A DNA stretch of 64,000 bases from Theocolax elegans (taxonomy: Eukaryota; Arthropoda; Insecta; Hymenoptera; Cerocephalidae), in contig CM047429.1 of assembly GCA_026168455.1 (NCBI GenBank), positions 36,812,066 to 36,876,065 on the forward strand, written 5' to 3'. Shown piece by piece: positions 10,700 through 18,993 of this stretch (position 1 is the stretch's first letter; each line of letters starts with the position of its first letter). The translations under genes were made by a program, and so were the position numbers. The notes beneath the pieces were generated by a model. It saw nothing but the letters and a program-made list of their open reading frames with translations, was not told where the DNA came from and made no database searches.

Positions 10700-11316
10700 T
10701 ACAGGGGATTAGATGGATATTGAAACAAGTGGAGATACTTCTCTACTATTCCAAGGTAAGTGCATAAATTTTTTTGCAATGATCATGCTACTAGATTCAT
10801 CGTTATAAGACAACAAATATACATTTCTATTAATATTTCGGGCACTTTTCCCGGATATTTTGACCATGAGTGATCTTAATGATTTAGACCCACTCTGGAA
10901 ATTTTTAGGCAGTTTCTGACTATAAAAAGACATCTTTTAGACAGTATTAGGTTACCAGAGACCGGAGCAGAATTGCTGATTTTCACTATTAAAGGTTTAA
11001 ATGGCTTAGAAGAGTGTGACAGCATACATTTATGTCTTTAAAAGTATTTTTAATGAAAAGTTCGGAAAATTTTACAAAAAAAGTCATACTTATGTTTTTA
11101 GTGAAAAATGCATCCCCTGGGAGCTAAAAATTCATGCCAATGGGCATATAATGCAAAAAAGTGCTAAAATGTCAACTTTGACTCTCTGTAACTTAAAATA
11201 ATGGCCCAGAAAAAATCTGAAAAAATTCAGGAGAACTACTGGATACCTCTAAAACATATTCCCACAGTTATAGCAATATTTATTTTTTTCATCTTCGATG
11301 TCACAGAGAACCACCC
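10700..11316 (-). mobile_element. palindrome family 5 fragment (GGGTGGTTCTCTGTG end)
   Basis: The segment ending AACCACCC at 11316 beside (TA)n is the reverse complement of 55522-55993. It interrupts the leader of the gypsy element between its PBS and gag. Only one arm is present. Its frames lack coding features. Confidence 0.75.
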
Positions 11317-11745
11317 ATATATATATATACATACACAGATAGTACAACAAGCGCAAAATCGTGATATTCTCACAGGTAATTGTCTGTACATATTTCAATT
11401 TCCGATTTTGCGCAAGTTGATTTCGAGCAAGATCTTTGTGTCTATCGCTGTGTGAGTGCGCAAGTCTGTGCAGAAATTATATTGTGTGTATACTTTATTT
11501 ATTATTTATTGTATATTTATATCTGTACATATTTATGTTGTAATTAACTGGGTGTAAGAGTGAATTTTTCTTTTTGTTTCTCTTTCCTTTTTGATTTACG
11601 GGCAAAGCGTGTTTTTCGATTTTACGTTGAAAACCGAAAAGCACACTTAGAAAACGGACTCATGCGGGAATAACATAAAGCGCACACACACAGCGACTTA
11701 ATTTTTTTTGTGATTTATAATTCTGCGAGCGAGTAATTTAGCGCA

Positions 11746-12464
11746 ATGGCGTAAGAAACGCTAACATCGGAAGAGCAATGGTGTTTAGCTCTTTCCGAGG
11801 AGAACCTCAAAGCGCTCAACCTCAACCGTACGGGTTGGAGGTTATCAAAGGTAGAGCGCTTATATAAATGGCTTCTCGGGCAATATAGCCACTCGAATTT
11901 CGAGCAATCCCAAATGCACCCCGAGGAAGCGCGATTAAAACGGGAACAGCTGCGAAGCGCGTCCGCGAAAAATCGGGATCAACGATTCTCGAGGAGGACG
12001 TAGATCACGATAAACCGCACCCTATTCAAATGTTGCATGACGACGAACTGATAAAAGTTATTTATCCCACACAGCAAATGAGTGCTGGGAATAATGCGCA
12101 AGTTCTGCGAGTACAAGCGCAAGGTACGTCTACAGATATAGACACACATAACTTTTAGTCGGAAGCGCAACATATCCCGAGTAATTCGAGACAAACTTCG
12201 GTAGAATAGCCTTGCTTGCAAGTGCCAATGAATTATCGTGAATTCATGAGCGAATCGAACCGCAAGTACCTAGAACTGCAAAAACAAATAGACTCGATTA
12301 CGAGGTTACTCGGAAAATTTGCAAACGCGTCGCCCGCGAGTAGTACACGTATTGACGCGCAAGAAGTGCACAATAATGAACGTCTCCACGGTGCAACTGG
12401 GAAAATAAGCAATCGCGTTACTTTCCAGGATACGTTTAGTATTATGAACCTGCCGCACAGCTGA
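11746..12464 (+). pseudogene. gag remnant of the decayed gypsy element
   Basis: An ATG at 11746 is followed by an in-frame TAA at the third codon. An open stretch (SEEQWCLALSEENLKALNL and on) then runs to about 11990, where the frame is lost. A second stretch at 12216-12464 has a coiled-coil-like segment (NRKYLELQKQIDSITRLLG). There is no capsid core or zinc knuckle. Identification rests on position between PBS and pol, so the function is inferred. Confidence 0.5.
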
Positions 12465-12468
12465 GCCG

Positions 12469-14373
12469 CTCACACAGCTTACGAAGAAAGGGCGTAAGTA
12501 TGAGTGGGGAGAGGAGCAAGAGAAAGCTTTTACGCAAATAAAGGCGCTCGTGGCCACAGCGCCATTGCTCCAACGTCGGGATTTCCAAGCGCAGTTTGTA
12601 GTGCAAACTTATGCAAGTGACTCAGGCTTGGGTGCAGTACTTTTACAGTACGTAGACGGCGAAGAGAGAGAGCTCGAATTCGCTAGCCGTATTATGACAC
12701 AAGCTGAGCGCAATTACAGCGTAACCGAGAGAGAATATCTCGCTGTAATATGGGCAATAAAGAAGTTCAGGCCTTATATCGAGGGTTATGACTTCCGAGT
12801 TATATCGGACCATAGCAGTCTTCGTTGGCTATGCAATTTGCGTAATCCAACAAGGCGACTAGCGCGATGGGCGCTAGAGTTGCGAGGACACTCTTTAACT
12901 GTTGAACACCGCAAAGGGGCACTTAATCGTCCCAGATGCATTGTCGAGAATGCATGAGGACGAAGCACCGGAGATTGGGGCAATCTCCTGAGCTAGCGAC
13001 ACGCGTGATAAGTGGTGCACGCGCTTACGCGAACAAATTCGGCAGCTGCCACGAGATTATCCACGCTATAAAGAGATCGGTGGACAGCTGTATATTTACC
13101 GCTCGAGTGAAGTGCTTCCAGCCGAGATAGACGAAGACGAGGCTTGGAAAATTGTCGTCCCAAAGGAAAAACGACAAGAAGTCATGCAGGAGTGCCATGA
13201 CGAGCCGACCTCAGGCCACTTGGGGCGCGAGAAAACATACGCTCGCATCTCATCCTATTATTTTTGGCCTAGAATGTACCGAGACGTACAAGAATATGTT
13301 AAAACACGCCTCGTTTGTCAACAATGTAAGGTTGAACAACGAGCGCCCGTTTGGTGGTTTGATGGGGCGCCGTGTTTTTGATCGACCATGGCAAGTTGTC
13401 GTGGCGGATATTATGGGTCCATTTCCCCGCAGTAAACACGGCAAAGAGTACATCTTAGTATTCCAAGATCTATTCACGCGGTGGATAGAGTGCGTCGCGA
13501 TTCGTAAGGCGAACGCACAAACGATACTAGAAGAGTTTAAAGAGCGAGTATTCCTACGGTATGGAGTTAGCGAGATATTCTTGTCGGACAATGGGACCGA
13601 GTTTAAATCGTCTTGTCGATAAATATCTCGAAGAGCAAGGTGTATTTCACACGAGCACACCCCTATACCACCCACAAGCAAATCCTGTCGAACGCGTAAA
13701 TCGTTCCCTGAAGACGTTGATCAAGTCATTTATCGAGGAGAGTCACGCGACCTGGGACGAAAAACTAAACGAGATAGTTTACGCGTACAATACCTCACTA
13801 CATAGCTCGACCGAAACAACCCCGGCGCTCTTAAATTATGGCCGACAGCCAACTCCACCATCTTTTATGAAGAGAGCGCAAGATATAGCCGCTGCAGAGC
13901 AAGAGCAGCAAAACGCAATCGAAAAATGGAAAGCTAGAATGCGTATTCTAGCAGACGTGCGAGACACAGCCGCTGATTGCGCGAGAAATGCACAAGAACG
14001 GCAAGCACAATATTACGACGCCAAACGCCGAGCTCGTGATTATCAAATCAGAGATTTGGTGTGGAAAGAAGATAAAATTCTTTCCTCAACCGCCGAGGGT
14101 TGAGCGGCGAAGTTAGCGCCTAATTTTGCTGGGCCGTACATGGTTAATGACCGACTTGGCGCAAATACGTACAGATTGCTTGATAAAAATGGCTATATCG
14201 TCGACTTAGTGCATGTCTCACAATTAAAGCCATTTGAGACTGCACAAGAAGAAGACGACGTCGAGATTGAGCGTACACGCAGCGAAGCGCGACCCGCTGC
14301 TTCCGAGCGCACGAAGGTCTGCGAGCGCGCAGCAGGGTGGAAATGCGGATACACCTGCGAGTGTATCAGATAG
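12469..14373 (+). pseudogene. pol remnant: RT tail, RNase H, integrase
   Basis: 12469-12957: end of RT (YEWGEEQEKAF) and RNase H (YASDSGLGAVLLQ, VTEREYLAVIWAIKKF, VISDHSSLRWL); the frame is lost near 12930. 13060-13380: integrase HHCC zinc finger (HDEPTSGHLGREKTYARI, CQQCK). 13350-13622: catalytic core with VVADIMGPFPRS and LSDNGTEF. 13600-14103: E-bearing NPVERVNRSLK region and C-terminal domain. After a stop at 14101-14103 a GPY/F-like APNFAGPYMV follows. At least four frame changes and two stops are needed to read it. RT palm and protease are missing. Confidence 0.85.
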
Positions 14374-15104
14374 CGATCAAAGCGTCAACGCGCAAACGCG
14401 TGCGCGATGTATGGCAGACGCTAAACCTGTAAAAACACAAGCAAACCCCAAGCGAAGGGAGAGACCGAGAAAGAATACGATCGTTGTAAAGAGGACCGGG
14501 AAGCCATCTCGCGTTAGAATTACGAATAAACCGTCCGAACCGATAAAAAGAGGCTCGGTCGTCCGAAAGGTTCGCGAAATAAAAACATTTCGGTTAACTA
14601 AACAGATTCGTCACGAAAAAAGCGAAGCGCGACTAAAAGCGACGTATCCTAATGATCTTCCTAACCTTCCCTTCTATTTGTTGTGTTGTAGTATGGAACG
14701 ACCTGAGATGGAGGCGCTCATAAAGCGCATCCGCCATGTACTCGACGGCATCGGTATTCCAGTCGACCCGATCGCCGCCATACTTGCGCAGGCCAGGGGA
14801 GAACCTGCGCCGATTGTATCACCAGCCGCTCCAACGGCACCCTCCTCAACGGGGGCACTTTGGTTTCTATGGGCCGATCACACCGAGGAAGAGGAGGAGC
14901 GCGCAACGCTCGAGGAGGTGACTGACGAAGAGGCCATCCTCGAGGAATCCGGAAAGGCAGAGCGCGCAATGGAAGAGGAGATGACGGGAAAAGAGTCACT
15001 CACCGAGAAAACGACGGGAGGAGAATCACTAAACGAGGCCGACCGCCGAGAGACTACGTCCTCCTACCGTCCGCTCCGTCGCCCGAGAGCCAGCGAATCT
15101 TTGA
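14330..15104 (+). pseudogene. basic-to-acidic tail ORF after integrase
   Basis: An open frame runs from the integrase tail through a Lys/Arg-rich stretch (about 14430-14640, PKRRERPRKNTIVVKRTGK). It reaches an internal ATG at 14694 (MERPEMEALIKRIRHVLDGI) and a Glu-rich end (about 14880-15040). It may be the pol C-terminal tail or a separate third ORF such as some gypsy elements carry. No membrane segment or signal peptide is seen, so an envelope protein is not supported. The frame enters palindrome DNA at about 15105 and stops at 15127. Confidence 0.4.
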
Positions 15105-15483
15105 ATCATCATTTTGAAGGTAATTAATCATCGATGAATTAGATTTTTGGATGCATTAAATATTTTTGATCGTACAACCTTTTTTTTACTATAAAGGTTT
15201 TTATTAATTATAACTATATTAAATGTTTTAAACTGATATAAATTAAATATTTCAACAGATTCTTCTTGAAATTTATAAACTTTTTCAAATTTAATGTATA
15301 TAAGAAAAAATTGTTAGATTTTGAGTTATTAAGTGATAAAAATGTCCAAAAAGTCATTTTTTTCAAAAAATTCGATTTTTTGATCGGCTACAACTCTGGT
15401 ACTAATTGAAACTCAAGTCTAAAAATTTAGCTACACTCTATTCAAGTAATTTCTTACTGATTCCACTTTACATGGAATCACCC
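15105..15483 (-). mobile_element. palindrome family 3 fragment
   Basis: The reverse complement of the outer arm of the palindromes at 35396 and 44047. It ends in GGGTGATTCCATGTAAAGTGG against (TA)n at 15484. It is more diverged than the other copies and truncates the gypsy element on its left. Confidence 0.75.
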
Positions 15484-15606
15484 ATATGTACATATATATA
15501 TATATGTTGAATCCTGAATTCTTAGACACGGCGGCGGCGGCGGCGGCGAAATATTTATATATTATAGAGAGATATATATTAAATAAATATTCCGCTGCAC
15601 ACACAG

Positions 15607-15639
<33 letters not shown>
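15484..15639. repeat. GGC-rich hairpin motif and (CA)n landing site
   Basis: (TA)n is followed by TGAATTCTTAGACACGGCGG, a run of GGC, then AAATATTTATATATTATAG. Next comes the near-inverted TAAATATTCCGCTG and (CA)n to 15639. The GGCGAAATATTTA and TAAATATTCCGC ends can pair as a stem. This context also flanks the R1-clade insertion at 1-6630. Confidence 0.75.
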
Positions 15640-15644
<5 letters not shown>

Positions 15645-15650
15645 ACGCAC
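15640..15650. repeat. target-site duplication, left (CACGTACGCAC)
   Basis: The same 11 bases occur at 17239-17249 directly after the poly-A tail of the element at 15651-17238. Confidence 0.75.
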
Positions 15651-15726
15651 ACCCGTGCCGGGTTTGCTGGTCCCGCATCGTGGCGCCTCCCCAGGTGGTG
15701 GATAGGGGAATGCTTTCCAGATATGG

Positions 15727-16395
15727 ATGGTACCGAAAAAATCAAATATTCGGGGCGGACCAAAACCAGATAAGGGAAGGCACCCCGAAATTAAACCAAG
15801 TATGGATAGTGAGCTGAAAATAACACTACCCCAAGCGGGCATGGCAATCCTGCCAAATCCCGCCACTGATTCCGATCGGGTGAAAGCCCCGGTGGTCAGT
15901 GATGGTCCCACGGATTTTGGTGGGGACCAAACTCACACCGTGAAAATGGTAAGTGCTGCGGAGGTTGGTCACTCGGCCTCTGAAGCATCCAATGCTACGT
16001 GTGATCTGCCCTCGACTGGGATGTCGAGTGACGTTGACAGAGCTTTTCTCCGTCTGCGTGAGAAAATAGGCACCCTGGTGGAGTTTGTTCTTAACAAGAA
16101 CAATATCCATAAAGAGCTGAAGAGTATGGCGAGAGCAACCAGCAGAGCTTTCAATGAATACGCGCGGGTGAACAGTGCTGTGTGTTCGACAGCGCCGAAA
16201 ATTAAAATGGCGAATGCGCGTAGGGATGGAACGTGCCAAACGTCGCCCATCTTCCGCGCTGAAGAGCGTCAAAGGAGGCCCGTGGAAAGGGAAAAGCCCT
16301 CACCACCTCATCAACCCCCGGAGAAAAGGAAGAAGGGGTCGAAGCAGACCACTAACAAAAAATGGGCCAGCAGATGCTTCGCAATCCGTTCCTAA
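15727..16395 (+). pseudogene. ORF1 N-terminal part, R1-clade derivative
   Basis: It opens MVPKKSNIRGGPKPDKG, homologous to the minus-strand ORF1 and with the same methionine. It is about 30 residues longer in the middle (between PSMDSELK and GGDQTHTVKM), so the other copy has a deletion there or this one an insertion. The frame is lost shortly before 16395 and continues in the frame used by 16423-17031. Confidence 0.75.
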
Positions 16396-16422
16396 GACCA
16401 GATCCTTAGATCCGTTCCTAAG

Positions 16423-17031
16423 TTGGGTGGGAACCAGTCAAAGGTCCCTGACTGGGCCACAGTAGTGAAGAAGGGCAAGAAGAAGAAGAAGAAGATGAAG
16501 AGCAGCCAGCCGAAGCAGCATGAAGAACAGCAGAAACGTGTCAGCAAACCGGCCAAAGGCACGGCAGAGCCTAAGGCCGGAGTAAGACCCCCACGCCCAG
16601 ATGCCATCAAGATCAAGACATCTAGCGGGGGCTCTTCCTACGCTGACATTCTCCGGAAGGTCAAGGGTGCACCGGAACTAAAGGCACTAGGAGAACGGGT
16701 CACGAGTATCAGGCGCACCAGGGCTGGAGAGCTCCTCCTCGCACTGGGGCGAGCCGGAACGGAAACGGCGGAGCTGACTAGCTACCTATTTCGTATGGAC
16801 GAAGACGTGGAACACGTCCTCCTACGGTGGCCTCGTTTCAGGGAGGAACGGGACCAGTTTCAAATCACTTGGAGCGGTCCCGTCACACCTGAGGGCATCG
16901 GGGCGTGCCTGCTTGGCTCCCAGGAGGGATGGAACGCGGTAGTGACCCTCTGTACGTCTGTAGTAGACAGGCTGGGTCTCATCAGAAGAGACGAGGAGAG
17001 AAGAGTTGCGATAGCAACAGTAGTGGGCTAA
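16423..17031 (+). CDS. chimeric ORF: ORF1 core fused in frame to ORF2 tail
   Basis: 202 codons. Residues 1-120 match the ORF1 core, with an intact DWATVVKKGKK where the full copy has a stop, a Lys-rich patch and SYADILRKVK. Residues 120-202 match the end of ORF2 (NAVVTLCTSVVDRLGLI). The junction (ELTSYLFRMDEDVEHVLL) removes the ORF1 knuckles, the endonuclease, the RT and the first Cys pair of the ORF2 tail finger; the last Cys is also changed. An ATG at 16423 exists, but the natural start probably lay upstream before a frameshift. Whether a protein is made is unknown. Confidence 0.6.
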   Translation: MGGNQSKVPDWATVVKKGKKKKKKMKSSQPKQHEEQQKRVSKPAKGTAEPKAGVRPPRPDAIKIKTSSGGSSYADILRKVKGAPELKALGERVTSIRRTRAGELLLALGRAGTETAELTSYLFRMDEDVEHVLLRWPRFREERDQFQITWSGPVTPEGIGACLLGSQEGWNAVVTLCTSVVDRLGLIRRDEERRVAIATVVG

Positions 17032-17238
17032 TCTAGCCGTTGCCTCCCCCCGCGAAGTAATGCCTTGCGGCGGTTTGCGCGGGTGAATAAAGGTAAGAAA
17101 AGAGGTGGAGTTTTAGTGGGTATGCCTATCGACATCCGTCGGTAGGAGAGTCCCACACACGGGGAGTCTCGCATGGCTCCAGTCATGGTGCATTAAGCAT
17201 TTCTCCACCTCTTCGAAAAAAAAAAAAAAAAAAAAAAA

Positions 17239-17503
17239 CACGTACGCACGTACGCAAACACACACACGAACGCACACACACACACACGCACGCACACACA
17301 CACACACACACCCGCACGCAAACACAGGCACACACGTAAACACACAAACACCCACACATACTCACATATATAACACACACACATATATATATATATATAT
17401 AACATATATGTATATATATTGAATTCTGAATTCTTAGACACGGCGGCATCGGTGGCGGCGAAATATTTATATATTATAGAGTATATATATATATATATAT
17501 ATA
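17239..17503. repeat. target duplication, (CA)n, GGC motif and (TA)n
   Basis: CACGTACGCAC is followed by (CA)n with CG steps, (TA)n, and TGAATTCTTAGACACGGCGG with AAATATTTATATATTATAG, as at 15507. The (TA)n end is the insertion site of the LTR element starting at 17504. Confidence 0.85.
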
Positions 17504-17840
17504 TGTAAGGAAAACATCCTTAGTCTATTTGAATTGCGCGCGTGTAGGTCGGTAAATCAAATCTTTTAATATACCGACAGGTAAAATTTGCAGACAAGAA
17601 TTGGCACGTGTCAATTAGTACGGTTAATAAAGATATACCGAAAACAATGAATAAAACTTTATAAAAGTAATCTAAAGACAACCTTGTGAATAATAACATT
17701 GAATGTTGTTTCTTTGTTATTTACAGGTAAATAAACATTATTTATTAAGTATGTAATTATATTTTGTATAAAATAATAAAATTCTTTGTTATTTACAGAG
17801 AAACAATTCATGTATTATTCTAACCTATAACCTATGAACA
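17504..17840 (+). repeat. 5' LTR
   Basis: It starts TGTAAGGAAAACATCC and ends CCTATGAACA (TG...CA). The next five bases TTATA are also shared with the 3' copy, so the boundary is uncertain by up to five bases. AT-rich, with two TTTGTTATTTACAG repeats at about 17713 and 17787. Confidence 0.9.
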
Positions 17841-17871
17841 TTATAAAACAACATTCTCGTTGAAAATCACA

Positions 17872-18993
17872 ATGGACAAGTTGCAATTTAAGTTTACGTT
17901 GCTAGAAGCCTCGGATGGAAAATCCAACATATTATGTGTAACCAGACTCACCACGCCAGACGGTCGTGTGTATAAAATTCCACACGATTACATGAATGCA
18001 ATCTACCACGAGGAGCTCGCTAAAACGCCTACGTTTAATAAGGTAAAGAAAGCATTAAAACAAAGACACCAAATGAGACAAGTATGGATTACTTTAACTA
18101 AAGAATTAAAAAATACTTATTTTGATAAAGAAGGAAATGTACAATTTAACGATGAATATTTAGAAGAATTGATTGAAAACAAAAATACTAGTGACGTGAC
18201 AGCGAATGCAGCAGAAATACCATTAGTACAACTATTACAGAAATTACTTGAAAAAGGCGAAGAAAAATCGGAAAAAATAAACATTGGAAAATTAGCTAAA
18301 GAATTTACAATTGAAAAATTTGATGGTAAAAATTCGAATGCGAATCAATGGATGATTGAATTTGAAAAAGAATGTGAACGGTTTGATTTAAACATTGATA
18401 ACAAAAAAATTGAAATTTTAAAATCTTTTATGGAAAAGGGGGCCGCAGATTGGTATAGTTGTACACTTCTCAAGCTTACAATTGAAGCAAATTGGGAAGA
18501 GTGGAAACAAAATTTTTGTAATACATTTGCCAGTAAAGGATGGTCTCAAATAAAATATGCATTAGCATTTAAATATCAGACAGGTTCATTGTTAGAATAC
18601 TCTATAAAAAAAGAAAAAATTTTATTGCTAGTAAGAAAAACTATTGACAATGAAACGTTGATAGATCTGATTGCTATAGGTCTGCCAAATTATATAATTG
18701 ATAAAATTGATAGAGAAAAATTATCAAAAACTGAAGACCTACATAATGAAATAAGTAAATTAGAACATTTAATGTACAAAAAAAATTTAGATATGAAAAA
18801 GAATAAACCAAACACAAAAGAGAAAAGTGAAAAAACACCTTGCAAAATATGTAAAGAAAAAGAAAAAGGAACACGTTTTCATTCTGAAACTGAATGCTGG
18901 TTTAAAGATCAAGAAAATAGAATTAATAAAGTCAAACAAGTAAATAATTTAACTTTAGACGTAGAACTAAGTGATGAAAATCCAAAAAACTAA
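17872..18993 (+). CDS. gag: Gag polyprotein of the young gypsy element
   Basis: Would assemble the virus-like particle and bind element RNA. I start at the ATG at 17872, 31 bases after the LTR; 373 residues. The N-terminal part is unfamiliar. A capsid-like core at roughly residues 145-285 has the gypsy-gag pattern (FDGKNSNANQWMIEFEKEC, FMEKGAADWYSC, WEEWKQNFCNTF). The C-terminus is Lys-rich with one knuckle-like CKICKEKEKGTRFHSETEC (residues 322-340; the spacer before His is longer than CX2CX4HX4C). The frame ends in AAA AAC TAA, and the last seven sense bases are a -1 slippery sequence. Confidence 0.85.
   Translation: MDKLQFKFTLLEASDGKSNILCVTRLTTPDGRVYKIPHDYMNAIYHEELAKTPTFNKVKKALKQRHQMRQVWITLTKELKNTYFDKEGNVQFNDEYLEELIENKNTSDVTANAAEIPLVQLLQKLLEKGEEKSEKINIGKLAKEFTIEKFDGKNSNANQWMIEFEKECERFDLNIDNKKIEILKSFMEKGAADWYSCTLLKLTIEANWEEWKQNFCNTFASKGWSQIKYALAFKYQTGSLLEYSIKKEKILLLVRKTIDNETLIDLIAIGLPNYIIDKIDREKLSKTEDLHNEISKLEHLMYKKNLDMKKNKPNTKEKSEKTPCKICKEKEKGTRFHSETECWFKDQENRINKVKQVNNLTLDVELSDENPKN
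18984..18990 (+). promoter_or_regulatory. -1 frameshift site A AAA AAC at the gag stop
   Basis: In the gag frame the codons read CCA AAA AAC TAA. A AAA AAC fits the X XXY YYZ slippery rule. A -1 slip enters the frame that is open through pol to 22679. No ATG begins the pol frame near this point. The heptamer lies directly before the stop. I did not identify a downstream pseudoknot. Confidence 0.75.

Larger units (their letters stand above)
9077..15104 (+). mobile_element. decayed Ty3/gypsy-type LTR retrotransposon
   Basis: Order: 5' LTR (9077-10136), primer-binding site, leader interrupted by a palindrome fragment (10700-11316), gag remains, RT tail plus RNase H, integrase, and a basic/acidic tail ORF. 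RNase H before integrase and the GPY/F-like end mark the Ty3/gypsy order. Capsid, protease and the RT palm are missing: gag-like sequence near 12464 runs directly into the RT C-terminus, so an internal deletion occurred. The 3' LTR is absent. The element ends where a palindrome fragment begins near 15105. Many stops and frameshifts show it is dead. Confidence 0.8.
15651..17238 (+). mobile_element. internally deleted R1-clade derivative
   Basis: Its 5' end (CCGGGTTTGCTGGTCCCG) and 3' end match the minus-strand element at 1990-6630. Almost all of ORF2 is missing: the ORF1 core joins the ORF2 tail near 16780. The tail is A23 at 17216-17238, followed by the second CACGTACGCAC. It therefore retrotransposed, or deleted after insertion, inside (CA)n. 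Without endonuclease or RT it could only move using the full-length relative's proteins. Confidence 0.85.

Noticed and set aside
14234..15127. Envelope gene that would make the gypsy element virus-like
   Set aside because: No signal peptide, transmembrane segment or cleavage motif is visible; the content is charged and low-complexity.
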